The translations under genes and the position numbers were made by a program. This document shows positions 9,837 through 17,617 of a DNA stretch of 64,000 nucleotides, piece by piece. Position 1 is the first letter of the stretch. Every line of letters begins with the position of its first letter. The DNA is from Actinospineispora spinosispora DSM 44797 (GTDB lineage Bacteria > Actinomycetota > Actinomycetes > Mycobacteriales > Pseudonocardiaceae), in contig NZ_AUBB01000037.1 in the NCBI RefSeq assembly GCF_000429025.1, positions 1 through 64,000 of the forward strand, read 5' to 3'. Below the pieces are notes generated by a model that did not search any database, had not been told where the DNA came from, and worked only from the letters and a program-made list of their open reading frames with translations.

Positions 9837-10776
9837 CCGTTCTGAAGGTCCGGCGGTAGGCGCCGGGGGTCGTGCCGAGCGCGTGGTGGAAGTGTCTGCG
9901 CAGGTTCGTCGCCGAGGACAGGCCGACGCGGCGCGCGATCGTGTCCAGCGGCAGGTCTGAGGACTCCAGCAGCTCACGGGCTGCGGCCACCCGCTGCGCG
10001 AGCACCCACTGACCGGGACTGATGCCCAGCTGTTCGTCGAACCGGCGCGCGAGGGTGCGGGGCGAGACGCCGAACCGCGCGGCGAGGTCCTCGACGGTCA
10101 GCGGCTCGGCGAGCCGGGCAGCCGCCCAGTCCAGCATCGGGGCGAGCGAGCCGTCGATCAGGCTGGGTGGGGCGGGCCGGGCGTACTGCAGCTGGCCGCC
10201 CTCGCGGTGCGGCGGCATCACCATGCTCTGCGCGATGTGCGCGGTGTACCCGGCGCCCTGGTCGACCGCGACCAGATGCAGGCACAGGTCGATCCCCGCG
10301 CCGGCCCCGGCGCTCGTCGCGACGTCGCCGTGGTCGACGTACAACACGTCCCGATCGACCTGGACCAGCGGGAACCGCGCCGCGAACTTGTCGACACTCG
10401 CCCAGTGCGTGGTCGCGCGCCGGCCGTCCAGCAGGCCCGCATGGGCGAGGACGAACGCGCCGGAACAGATGCTCGCCACCCGCGCGCCCCGGGCGTGCGC
10501 CCGCCGCAACGCCTCGACGACCGGGGGAGCGGGCGCTTCACCGACGGGCAGCCAGCCAGGGACGAGCACGGTGTCCGCGCGATCCAGTGCCTCCAGGCCG
10601 TCGGTCACCAGGATGGGATAACCGGCGAGCGTGGGTACCTGTCCGGGACGTTCGGTGCACACCCCGAACGTGTAGCGCGCGGGCAGCCCTGGCCGGTCCA
10701 GCCCGAAGACCTCCGCCGCGCAGGCCAGCTCGAACGTCGACTGGGGCGGCTGCACGATCGCCACCACATGATGCAT
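9820..10776 (-). CDS. GlxA-family transcriptional regulator (DJ-1/PfpI domain plus AraC-type HTH)
   Basis: 318 residues. The N-terminal 170 residues form a DJ-1/PfpI (class I amidotransferase-like) ligand-binding domain with the typical ICSGAFVLAHAGLLDGR nucleophile-elbow region. The C-terminal 100 residues are a double helix-turn-helix of the AraC/XylS type (LTVEDLAARFGVSPRTLARRF, then second HTH LDTIARRVGLSSATNLRRHF). Proteins of this family sense small metabolites and usually control adjacent genes. The divergent gene is the cupin at 10847, and a perfect inverted repeat sits between them. Confidence 0.9.
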   Translation of the reverse strand: MHHVVAIVQPPQSTFELACAAEVFGLDRPGLPARYTFGVCTERPGQVPTLAGYPILVTDGLEALDRADTVLVPGWLPVGEAPAPPVVEALRRAHARGARVASICSGAFVLAHAGLLDGRRATTHWASVDKFAARFPLVQVDRDVLYVDHGDVATSAGAGAGIDLCLHLVAVDQGAGYTAHIAQSMVMPPHREGGQLQYARPAPPSLIDGSLAPMLDWAAARLAEPLTVEDLAARFGVSPRTLARRFDEQLGISPGQWVLAQRVAAARELLESSDLPLDTIARRVGLSSATNLRRHFHHALGTTPGAYRRTFRTVSPGR

Positions 10777-10796
10777 GGCAAGAAAGTATCGGAAGA

Positions 10797-10810
10797 TGTC
10801 AAACCTGACA
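10797..10810. promoter_or_regulatory. Inverted repeat TGTCA-N4-TGACA between GlxA regulator and cupin gene
   Basis: A perfect 5-bp-arm palindrome (TGTCAaaccTGACA) lies in the 70-nt divergent intergenic region, 21 nt upstream of the regulator start and about 37 nt upstream of the cupin ATG. Its placement suggests an operator for the GlxA-type regulator; this is inferred from position and symmetry only. Confidence 0.35.
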
Positions 10811-10846
10811 CTGGGGGCAGGGGTCCCCGTTCGTCAGGCTGGCCCC

Positions 10847-11179
10847 ATGAGCACAGAGTCGAGCATGGCCGGCTACGAGTGGGCGAGCGTCGCGGAGTCC
10901 CCGGCCCGCGAGCTGTTCCCCGGCATCCACCTGCACTCGCTGTGGAAGGGCGACGGCGGCGCCGCGGCGTACGTCCTGAAGATGGACCCTCACACCCGCT
11001 GGCGTGGCATCGACGTCCACGACCCCGGCCCCGAGGAGGTCTACGTGATCTCCGGAGTCTTCAACGACGGCGAACGCGACTACCCCGAGGGCTCCTTCAT
11101 CCACGCCCCCGCCGGCTCATCCCACGTCCCCCAAACAACAACAGGCTGCACCCTGTTCCTCTTCTACCCCCACGGTTAA
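10847..11179 (+). CDS. Cupin-domain protein
   Basis: A small single-domain cupin (110 residues from ATG 10847). The barrel motif is visible: the acidic PGPEEVYVISGVFNDG stretch, then YPEGSFIHAPAGSSHVPQT with a metal-ligand-type His. It resembles the ChrR/anti-sigma-like or dioxygenase-type small cupins in which one metal is bound. The start at 10847 follows the intergenic repeat; the frame is open upstream to 10775 but that would overlap the GlxA start and operator. Probably controlled by the divergent GlxA regulator. Catalytic role unknown. Confidence 0.7.
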   Translation: MSTESSMAGYEWASVAESPARELFPGIHLHSLWKGDGGAAAYVLKMDPHTRWRGIDVHDPGPEEVYVISGVFNDGERDYPEGSFIHAPAGSSHVPQTTTGCTLFLFYPHG

Positions 11180-11204
11180 CCCGCCACCCGCCCGTCCAGG
11201 CGGC

Positions 11205-11251
11205 ACGAATGTGGCTTTAGGGACGTTCAACGTCCCTAAAGCCACATTCGT
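11205..11251. repeat. Intergenic palindrome, family D (23-bp arms, 1-nt centre)
   Basis: A 47-bp essentially perfect palindrome (arms 11205-11227 and 11229-11251, core GGGACGTT c AACGTCCC) sits exactly between the convergent cupin and GNAT genes. It could fold into a very stable hairpin in either transcript and act as a bidirectional terminator. Its AT content (GTGGCTTTAGGGACG) differs from the other palindrome families in the window. Confidence 0.8.
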
Positions 11252-11252
11252 G

Positions 11253-11822
11253 TCATCGGGGGGTGGGGTTCTGGGTGGTCCATTCGTCGTCGAGGATCGC
11301 GTAGTTCAGCTCGTCGGCCCAGGAGCCCTTGAACCATTCGCTTCTGATCAGGTGTGCTTCCTGGCGCATGCCCAGCCGCAGCGCCACTCGGGACGACGCC
11401 GTGTTGAGGGCGGCGACCCTGGCGATCACCCGGTGCAGGCCCAGCTCGTCGAACGCCAGCTGCAGCATCCGGTGGGCCGCCTCGCTCGCGTAGCCGTGAC
11501 CGGCGTGCGCCGGGCTGAACACGTACCCGAGCTCGCCGCAGCGATGTTCCCGGCTGACCAGCCGGAGCATGACGTCCCCGACCAGCTCGTCGGTGGCCGC
11601 GAGATGGGCCCCGAGCACCAGGGCGTCATCGTCGCCGACGAGCTCGCGGGTCGCCCACGAGCCGTGAATCCGGCTGAGGACGTCGTCGAGGCTCATCGGC
11701 TCGAACGGAACCCAGCGGCACACCTCGGGCAGCGACCGGTACGCCAGCACGGCACGGGCGTCCGCCTCGACGATCGGGCGCAGCTGTAGTCGGGCGGAAC
11801 GCAACGGATACCGCGAAGCCAT
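11253..11822 (-). CDS. GNAT-family N-acetyltransferase (RimJ/RimL type)
   Basis: 189 residues with the order of elements of ribosomal-protein-alanine-acetyltransferase-like GNATs: LRSARLQLRPIVEADA at the start, the beta-strand LGYVFSPAHAGHGYASEA (acetyl-CoA-binding A motif), and LGLHRVIARVAALNTAS followed by LGMRQEA. ATG at 11822 (MASRYPLRSARL) was chosen; the longer frame would read through the neighbouring palindrome of family C, which produces spurious codons. Acts on a protein N-terminus or small amine; the target is unknown. Confidence 0.85.
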   Translation of the reverse strand: MASRYPLRSARLQLRPIVEADARAVLAYRSLPEVCRWVPFEPMSLDDVLSRIHGSWATRELVGDDDALVLGAHLAATDELVGDVMLRLVSREHRCGELGYVFSPAHAGHGYASEAAHRMLQLAFDELGLHRVIARVAALNTASSRVALRLGMRQEAHLIRSEWFKGSWADELNYAILDDEWTTQNPTPR

Positions 11823-11871
11823 GCCCGCATCCTCCCAGCGATCTTCCAGGAGGTTGCGGCACGACGCGGAG

Positions 11872-11915
11872 CCGTGAGTGGCGAGTGGTTTCGGGAGACC
11901 ACTCGCCACTCACGG
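11872..11915. repeat. Intergenic palindrome, family C copy 1 (18-bp arms)
   Basis: Arms 11872-11889 and 11898-11915 (CCGTGAGTGGCGAGTGGT and its exact complement) around an 8-nt loop. A second copy, nearly identical but with longer 24-bp arms, is at 38851-38900. It lies between the start of the GNAT gene and the promoter of the acyl-CoA ligase operon, i.e. between divergent genes, so simple termination does not explain it. Confidence 0.8.
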
Positions 11916-11920
11916 GGTAC

Positions 11921-11971
11921 TTGACACCGACAGGTCGCGCGGATTCTACTGACTCGACCGCCCGGTCGGTC
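11921..11971 (+). promoter_or_regulatory. Putative promoter and operator of the acyl-CoA ligase operon
   Basis: A consensus -35 TTGACA (11921-11926) is followed about 18 nt later by TCTACT as a weak -10, and then directly by the near-palindrome GACCGCCCGGTCGGTC (11956-11971), whose GACCGnCCGGnCGGTC form resembles TetR-family operators. The start codon follows 48 nt downstream. No regulator gene is adjacent. Confidence 0.4.
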
Positions 11972-12019
11972 GGGAAGCGCGACGTGGCGCTCCCGGCCGG
12001 GTGACCAGGAGGACCCGTC

Positions 12020-13603
12020 GTGCATGACTACCCGCTGGAGCAGCGCACCGTCGGCCACATCCTCGCCGACAAGGCGGCGCGCCTCGGTACCAAGACGTAC
12101 CTGACGTTCCGGGACCGGACGTTCAGCTACGCCGACGTGCACGCGCTGACCAACCGCTACGCGCACGGATTCCGCGAGCGGGGCATCGGCCGGGGCGACC
12201 ACGTCGCGCTCATGATGCCCAACCGTCCCGAGCTGCTCTGGGCGATCTGGGGCCTGGGCAAGATCGGCGCCGTCGCGGTCCCGCTCAACACCGCCGCCAA
12301 GGGCGAGCTGCTGCGCTACCTGCTGGAACAGTCCGACTCGGTGCTGCTGTGCGTCTCCGACGAGCTGCGCGACCGCGCCGCCGGACCCGCCGCGCAGGCA
12401 CCCGCCATCCGGGGCGTGCTCGGACCGGACGAGCTGCGCGGGTTCGAGGCGCACCCGGCGACCGACCCGCCCGGGATGGCCGACGTCCGCGCCGAGGACC
12501 CGCACCTGCTGCAGTACACCTCCGGCACCACCGGTCCGTCCAAAGGCGTCGTCTGCCCGCAGTCCCAGGGCCACGCGGTCGGCAGGCAGATGGCCTCGCT
12601 CACCGGGTACCGCCCCGACGACGTGCTCTACACGTGCCTTCCGGTGTTCCACGCCAACGCCCTCTGGTACACGATCTACACCGCGCTCTGGGCCGAGGCG
12701 GCGGTCGCGTTGTCGCCGGGGTTCTCCGCGCGCCAGTTCTGGGATGAGATCCGCGATACCGGGGCGACCGCCTTCAACTGCCTCGGCGCGATGGCCAACA
12801 TCATCTGGCAGCTTCCGGAGTCGCCGCGAGACACCGAGCACCGGGTGCGCACCGCGATGATGGTGCCGCTGTCCAAGACCCTCGTCGACGGCTTCGGCGA
12901 ACGCTACGACATCGCGGTGACCTCGGTGTTCGCCATGACCGAGAACTGCGCGATCACCGTCTTCGGGCCGGACGACCCACCGGCCAAGGTCCCGTCGGCG
13001 GGCCGGATGCGCGACTACATGGACATCCGGATCGTCTCCGACGACCCGACCGGCACCGAGCGGGTCCTGCCCCCGGGCGAGGTCGGCGAGATCTGCATCC
13101 GGCCGACCGAACCGGGCAGCGTCATGCTCGGCTACTACAAGATGCCCGACGCCACCGAGGCCGCGCACACCGACGGCTGGTTCCACACCGGCGACCGAGG
13201 CCACCTCGACGCCGACGGCTACCTGTTCTTCTCCGACCGCAAGAAGGAGGCGATCCGCCGCCGCGGCGAGAACATCTCCGCCTACGAGGTGGAGACCGTG
13301 CTGTGCCGCCACCCCGGCATCGAGGAGGCGGCCGCCGTCCCGGTGCCCTCGGAGCTGGGGGAGGACGACGTGATGGCCTACCTGGTGCCGGCGCCCGGGG
13401 TCGAGCTGTCGTTCACCGAGGTCATCGAGTACTGCGCGGAGAACATGGCCTACTACATGGTGCCGCGCTACCTGGCGACGATCGACGCGCTGCCGAAGAC
13501 TCCCAGCGAGAAGATCGAGAAGTACAAGCTCAAGGTCGACGCGGCGGGGCGCCTCGACCAGCTCTGGGACCGGGACAAACTCGGCATCACGATCCGCCGC
13601 TGA
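12020..13603 (+). CDS. Acyl-CoA ligase (AMP-binding, crotonobetaine/carnitine-CoA ligase-like)
   Basis: 527 residues of the ANL superfamily. Visible motifs: the phosphate-binding loop YTSGTTGPSKGVV, the adenylate motif VTSVFAMTENCAI, the hinge TGDRGHLDADGYLFFSDRKKE and the C-terminal catalytic Lys in TPSEKIEKYKL. The N-terminal layout and overall length match CaiC-type ligases acting on short polar or alpha,beta-unsaturated acids. It forms the CoA thioester with ATP in the cytoplasm. Start is GTG (12020) behind an AGGAGG-like site. First gene of a five-gene operon with a hydratase, two MaoC proteins and a carboxylate symporter. Confidence 0.88.
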   Translation: MHDYPLEQRTVGHILADKAARLGTKTYLTFRDRTFSYADVHALTNRYAHGFRERGIGRGDHVALMMPNRPELLWAIWGLGKIGAVAVPLNTAAKGELLRYLLEQSDSVLLCVSDELRDRAAGPAAQAPAIRGVLGPDELRGFEAHPATDPPGMADVRAEDPHLLQYTSGTTGPSKGVVCPQSQGHAVGRQMASLTGYRPDDVLYTCLPVFHANALWYTIYTALWAEAAVALSPGFSARQFWDEIRDTGATAFNCLGAMANIIWQLPESPRDTEHRVRTAMMVPLSKTLVDGFGERYDIAVTSVFAMTENCAITVFGPDDPPAKVPSAGRMRDYMDIRIVSDDPTGTERVLPPGEVGEICIRPTEPGSVMLGYYKMPDATEAAHTDGWFHTGDRGHLDADGYLFFSDRKKEAIRRRGENISAYEVETVLCRHPGIEEAAAVPVPSELGEDDVMAYLVPAPGVELSFTEVIEYCAENMAYYMVPRYLATIDALPKTPSEKIEKYKLKVDAAGRLDQLWDRDKLGITIRR

Positions 13604-13617
13604 GGTAAGGAGAGCGC

Positions 13618-14403
13618 ATGTCCGTGGTCGTCGAGGTGACCGGGCCGGTCGCCAGGGTGCTGATCGACCGGGCCGGTGCGATGAACTCGCTGAGCCCCGA
13701 GGTCCTCACCGGGATGCACACCGCGATCGACACCGCCCGCGACGCCGGGTGCTCGGTGTTCGTGCTGCGCGGCGCGGGCGGGACGCTGTCCGCCGGTGCC
13801 GACCTGAAGTACCTGCGGACCATCCTCGCCGACCCGAAAGCCGTGGAGAGCTATCTCGTCGACATCGGCGCGATGATCGACGCGCTGGAGGCGGCGCCGT
13901 TCGTCACGGTCGCGGTCGTGCAGGGCTACGCGCTGGCCGGAGGCTGCGAAATCCTGCTCGGCTGCGACCTCGCCATGGTGTCCGCGGAGGCCCGCATCGG
14001 CGACCGGCACCTGGAGTACGGACTGCTGCCCGGCGCCGGCGGCTCGGTCCGGCTGCCCAGGGCACTGCCCGCCGCGCTGGCCCGCCGCCTGCTCTACACC
14101 GGCGAGATGATCGACGGTGCCACCGCGTTCGAGTGGGGACTGGTCAGCCACGTCGCGCCACCCGACCGGCTCGACGCCGAGCTGGACGCGCTGGTCGCGA
14201 GGCTGTCGAGGCACTCGACCGACGCCCTGCGCACCATGAAACGGCTGTACCGGGGCTCGGTGGACACCCCGATGGCGGCCGCGCTGGCCGCCGAACGCGC
14301 GGTGCTCGTCGAGCACCTGTGCGAGTCCGCCTCGGTCGCCGAAGGGCTGGCCGCGTTCGGGTCCGGACGGGCCCCCGACTTCCAGACGAAAGGAACACGA
14401 TGA
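13618..14403 (+). CDS. Enoyl-CoA hydratase/isomerase family protein
   Basis: 261 residues with the crotonase fold. Oxyanion-hole segments are visible as LSAGADLKYL and VQGYALAGGCEILLGCDLAMVSAEARIG; the second catalytic Glu position falls in the LLPGAGGSVRLPRAL segment. Similar to CaiD-like hydratases. It follows the ligase by 14 nt, with GGAGAGC before the ATG, and its stop overlaps the next start (ATGA). Presumably hydrates or isomerises the CoA thioester made by the ligase upstream. Confidence 0.88.
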   Translation: MSVVVEVTGPVARVLIDRAGAMNSLSPEVLTGMHTAIDTARDAGCSVFVLRGAGGTLSAGADLKYLRTILADPKAVESYLVDIGAMIDALEAAPFVTVAVVQGYALAGGCEILLGCDLAMVSAEARIGDRHLEYGLLPGAGGSVRLPRALPAALARRLLYTGEMIDGATAFEWGLVSHVAPPDRLDAELDALVARLSRHSTDALRTMKRLYRGSVDTPMAAALAAERAVLVEHLCESASVAEGLAAFGSGRAPDFQTKGTR

Positions 14404-14873
14404 GCGCACGCGCGGTGTCCGGGCGGTGGTTCGAGGACCTGGCGGTGGGCACCGTCGTCCAGCACGCCACCCGGCGCACGGTCACCGAGACCGACAACGT
14501 CCTGTTCACCACGATGACGATGAACCCGGCGCCGCTGCACCTCGACCACGACTACGCCGCCGGCACGGAGTTCGGCAAGCCGCTGGTCAACAGCATGTTC
14601 ACCCTCGCGCTCGTGGTGGGCCTGTCGGTGCCGGAGCTGACCCTCGGCACGATCGTCGCGCAGCTGGGTATCGACGACGTGCGGTTCCCCGCGCCGGTAT
14701 TCCACGGCGACACCGTGCGGGTCGAGACCGAGGTCGTCTCGGCGCGCGAGTCGAAGTCCCGGCCCGACGCGGGTCTCGTCGTGTTTGAGCACCGTGCCCA
14801 CAACCAACGCGACGAGCTGATCTGCCAGGCCCGGCGCACCGGGCTCATGTACCGACGACCGTCCGAATCATGA
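14400..14873 (+). CDS. MaoC-family dehydratase, mesaconyl-CoA hydratase-like, with Asn at the usual catalytic Asp
   Basis: 157-residue single hot-dog protein, translationally coupled (ATGA) to both neighbours. The sequence pattern MNPAPLHLDHDYAAGTEF, PLVNSMFTLALVVGLSV, FPAPVFHGDTVRVETEVVSA and RESKSRPDAGLVVFEHRA closely follows MaoC proteins of the mesaconyl-CoA / methylmalyl-CoA hydratase group. In R-hydratases the dyad is Asp-x4-His; here the His is present but the residue five positions before it is Asn. It may need a partner subunit, possibly the second MaoC protein two genes downstream. It is missing as an independent long frame because a longer overlapping frame hides its start. Confidence 0.8.
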   Translation: MSARAVSGRWFEDLAVGTVVQHATRRTVTETDNVLFTTMTMNPAPLHLDHDYAAGTEFGKPLVNSMFTLALVVGLSVPELTLGTIVAQLGIDDVRFPAPVFHGDTVRVETEVVSARESKSRPDAGLVVFEHRAHNQRDELICQARRTGLMYRRPSES

Positions 14874-16171
14874 CCGGCCCGCCGTCGATGCGCCGGGTCG
14901 CCGCTTCGGTGCTGATCGGCACGACGATCGAGTGGTACGACTTCATCCTGTACGGCTCGGCGGCCGCGCTCGTGCTCGGTCCACTGTTCTTCCCCGGCAG
15001 CGACCCGGTCGCCGCGACACTGCTCGCGTTCAGCACGTTCGCCGTCGGGTTCTTCGCCCGCCCACTCGGTGGTGTGGTGCTCGGCCACTTCGGCGACCGG
15101 CTCGGCCGCAAACGCATGCTCGTGGCGTCCCTCAGCATGATGGGCGTCGCCACGTTCCTGATGGGGCTGCTGCCCACGTACGACTCGATCGGCGTGGCCG
15201 CGCCGATCATCCTGGTACTGCTACGTCTCGTGCAGGGCTTCGGCGTCGGCGGCGAATGGGGCGGCGCGGTGCTCACCGCGGTCGAGTTCGCCAGCCCCGC
15301 GAAACGCGGCTTCTACGGCAGCCTGCCGCAGATCGGTGTCCCCGCCGGGCTGTTCCTGGCGACGCTCGCGTTCTTCGGTGTGGCGCAGCTGCCCAGGGAG
15401 GACCTGCTGTCCTGGGGCTGGCGGCTGCCGTTCCTGGTCAGCATCGTGCTCGTCGGCATCGGCCTGTACATCCGGTCGACGCTTGTCGACACCCCGGTGT
15501 TCGAACAGGTCAAACACGCAGGCGCCGCGTCGAAGCTGCCGCTGCTGGAGGCACTGCGCGAGTACCCCCGCTCGATCCTGCTGGCCACCGGTTCGATGAT
15601 CAGCACCGGCGCCTACTTCTACGTCGTCAACACCTACGCCCTGTCCTATGCGGCCACCTCGAAGGCGCAGAGCGGCAACGCGATGCTGATCGCGGTCCTG
15701 GTGTCGGCGGTCGTCTCGGTGGCGGCGCTGCCGTACTTCGGCGCGCTGGCCCAGCGCCGAGGCCGGCGAACCATGATCCTCATCGGCCTGGCCGCGATGA
15801 CGATCTGGATCTTCCCGACGTTCCTGGCGATCGACAGCGGCAACGTCGCGCTACTGCTGGGAACCTACGTGGTCGGCGCGGTGCTGTTCAGCATCTCCTA
15901 CGGCCCGCAGGCCACCTTCATCACCGAGCTGTTCGACGCACGGGTCCGGTTCAGCGCGGCCTCGACGTCGTTCCAGCTGGGCGTCCTGCTCGGCGGCGCG
16001 GTGGCCCCACTGATCGCGGCCGCACTGGTCGCCGCGACCGGAACGTCCCTCTCGGTCGCCTGCTACGTCGCGGCGCTCTCGCTGCTGTCGCTGGCCTGCG
16101 TCCTGCTCGTCTCCCAACGCGACCTCGACCGAGGAAGCCGCGACCTGAACGCGACCGAGGAGGTCACATGA
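14870..16171 (+). CDS. MFS transporter, metabolite:H+ symporter (MHS) family
   Basis: 433 residues and about twelve helices. The N-terminus has the MHS signature ATIEWYDFILYGSAAALV-like segment (TTIEWYDFILYG), followed by FARPLGGVVLGHFGDRLGR and the central RLVQGFGVGGEWGGAV. This subgroup imports carboxylates and related organic acids (alpha-ketoglutarate, shikimate, proline/betaine) with protons. Start ATG overlaps the preceding stop and its own stop overlaps the next ATG. In this operon it most likely imports the acid that the ligase activates. Confidence 0.88.
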   Translation: MTGPPSMRRVAASVLIGTTIEWYDFILYGSAAALVLGPLFFPGSDPVAATLLAFSTFAVGFFARPLGGVVLGHFGDRLGRKRMLVASLSMMGVATFLMGLLPTYDSIGVAAPIILVLLRLVQGFGVGGEWGGAVLTAVEFASPAKRGFYGSLPQIGVPAGLFLATLAFFGVAQLPREDLLSWGWRLPFLVSIVLVGIGLYIRSTLVDTPVFEQVKHAGAASKLPLLEALREYPRSILLATGSMISTGAYFYVVNTYALSYAATSKAQSGNAMLIAVLVSAVVSVAALPYFGALAQRRGRRTMILIGLAAMTIWIFPTFLAIDSGNVALLLGTYVVGAVLFSISYGPQATFITELFDARVRFSAASTSFQLGVLLGGAVAPLIAAALVAATGTSLSVACYVAALSLLSLACVLLVSQRDLDRGSRDLNATEEVT

Positions 16172-16611
16172 TCACCGCATACCTGGACGACATCTCCGTC
16201 GGCGACAAGCACATCACCGGCGGCCGGACCATCACCGAGACGCACGTGGTGAACTTCGCGATGTTCAGCGGCGACTGGCATCCCATCCACACCGACGTGG
16301 AGTACGCGGCGGCCGACTCGCGGTTCTCCGGCCGGATCGCCCACGGGGCTCTGGTCCTGTCGGTCGCGCTCGGCCTGGTGACCTTCTGGCCGCCAGCGAT
16401 GAAAGCGTTCTACGGGATCGACCGGTTGCGGTTCGTGGCTCCCACCCGGATCGGGGACACCGTGCACGTGGAGACCTCGGTGCTCTCGGTCGAGCCCCGG
16501 GAGAGCGACGGGGTGGTCACCTCTCAGTTCGTTGTGCGCAACCAGCGTGGGGAGGACGTCCTGGTCGCCCAGCTCAAGTCACTGGTCGACCGAAAGCCGG
16601 CGGCTGAGTAG
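16168..16611 (+). CDS. MaoC-family dehydratase/hydratase with intact Asp-His dyad
   Basis: 147 residues, single hot-dog fold. The catalytic segment SGDWHPIHTDVEYA keeps the Asp and His of R-specific enoyl-CoA hydratases, followed by GRIAHGALVLSVALGL and a C-terminal RNQRGEDVLVAQLKSLV. It starts at ATG 16168, overlapping the MHS stop by 4 nt. It is hidden inside a longer frame that runs through the transporter gene in another phase. Last gene of the operon; its end overlaps the opposite-strand gene at 16574 by 38 nt. It may form a heteromer with the Asn-variant MaoC protein upstream. Confidence 0.82.
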   Translation: MITAYLDDISVGDKHITGGRTITETHVVNFAMFSGDWHPIHTDVEYAAADSRFSGRIAHGALVLSVALGLVTFWPPAMKAFYGIDRLRFVAPTRIGDTVHVETSVLSVEPRESDGVVTSQFVVRNQRGEDVLVAQLKSLVDRKPAAE

Positions 16612-16978
16612 GACGCGGCCAAAGAACTAGCCCATCCGCTTCAATTGATTCCGACAAGTCGGAGTCTTCCGGGGTGTTCAAATGTCCTCCATTGCTGAAA
16701 ACTATGCGCATCCCGCCATCTTTGAATCCGACAGTGGACAGTAAATGAGCGCCGACCACGTTTCGAAAGGACTCAGGACTGTAATCGCCGAGTTTTAAGG
16801 CGGCAGCTTCAGTATCTCGAAGAGCTCCTTTTGTGAACAGCGCGTCTCGGCCGACCTCGATTCGCCCGGCTGGGTTCAGCTCGAACACGACGCGTTCACC
16901 CCAGACTATCTCCGCAACTGTGTAATCGCGCATCTTGAATATCCAACGATCGTCCGTCTCGGTGAACTCGGGTGGCAC
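16574..16978 (-). CDS. Small protein resembling the DUF6188 group (possible immunity-type protein)
   Basis: 134 residues from the GTG at 16978, chosen because an AGGAAAGTAGG stretch precedes it and because the upstream part of the longer frame is Arg/Lys-rich and looks non-coding. The layout (VVFELNPAGRIEVGRDALFT, then LKLGDYSPESFRNVVGAHL, then FKDGGMRIVFSNGGHLNTP) has two repeated beta-hairpin units ending in a Gly-rich DGG...F.nGG.L motif, as in DUF6188 proteins, several of which accompany polymorphic toxins. Base composition is clearly lower in GC than the neighbours, a sign of recent transfer. No intact toxin is adjacent; see the interval upstream. Confidence 0.55.
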   Translation of the reverse strand: MPPEFTETDDRWIFKMRDYTVAEIVWGERVVFELNPAGRIEVGRDALFTKGALRDTEAAALKLGDYSPESFRNVVGAHLLSTVGFKDGGMRIVFSNGGHLNTPEDSDLSESIEADGLVLWPRPTQPPAFGRPVT

Positions 16979-17617
16979 AATCGGACCTACTTTCCTGAGA
17001 CTTCGACGTTTCCTTAGTTGTGCGTCCCGTGTCCTGGGTGATCTTCCCGACGTCTTTCGTTGTGTTCTTTGGTGTTGGATTCCACACTCAATCGAATCCA
17101 TCTGAGATTGCGTTCATTGTATCGGATATTTGGCCGGTCGCGTGGTCGGCTGCTATGTCGACTGCGGCTGTGAGGGTAACTCCCCCAGCTACCAGGAATC
17201 CGACCTCGACGGCGCCGCCAGCAATTGGGGCAACGAAAGCAATATCTTTGCGGGGTGGGATTGCGGCGGCGGTGGGCTGGACCGGCAGCACCGACGGTTT
17301 GGCCTGGCATCCTGCGGGCCCAGGCAGGCTTGCACGCTGTCCATGGCCATCGAGGCGGGTTTCACAGCGCCTGTCTGTTCCTGTGTCAGTCCGAGGGGCA
17401 CGACTCGCCCGGCGGAGGCGTCCTGTTCGGTGCTGGGCCTCGGAAGGACGGAGCTTTGCCGGTTTGCCTCCTCGAGCCGTTGCCTCGGGGTGCCGGGTGG
17501 TGTGGGGGAAGCGCGCCGGTCTGGGGTGTCCTCTCCGGCTCGGGCTGGAGGACCATTCGACCACCACTCGGACCCTGGCGGACGACGTCCCGCTGTGAGC
17601 CGCGCGCCCAGGTCGCG
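16979..17617. other. Lower-GC interval without an intact gene; possible degraded remnant
   Basis: About 640 nt with no convincing complete gene. On the minus strand several short frames carry protein-like pieces in different phases: a hydrophobic stretch (VAPIAGGAVEVGFLVAGGV, near 17170-17240), a PLGL element near 17390-17400 and a polar tail. This is what a frameshifted end of a larger membrane or toxin protein might leave, but no family can be assigned. The interval lies directly upstream of the immunity-type gene on the same strand. Confidence 0.3.

Noticed and set aside
13749..14873. A long protein covering the enoyl-CoA hydratase and first MaoC gene
   Set aside because: The N-terminal two thirds are an out-of-phase shadow of the hydratase; the real start is the ATGA-coupled ATG at 14400.
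14932..16611. A 559-residue protein spanning the symporter and second MaoC gene
   Set aside because: The first 410 residues are Arg/Pro-rich out-of-phase translation of the symporter; only the MaoC part from 16168 has protein-like composition.
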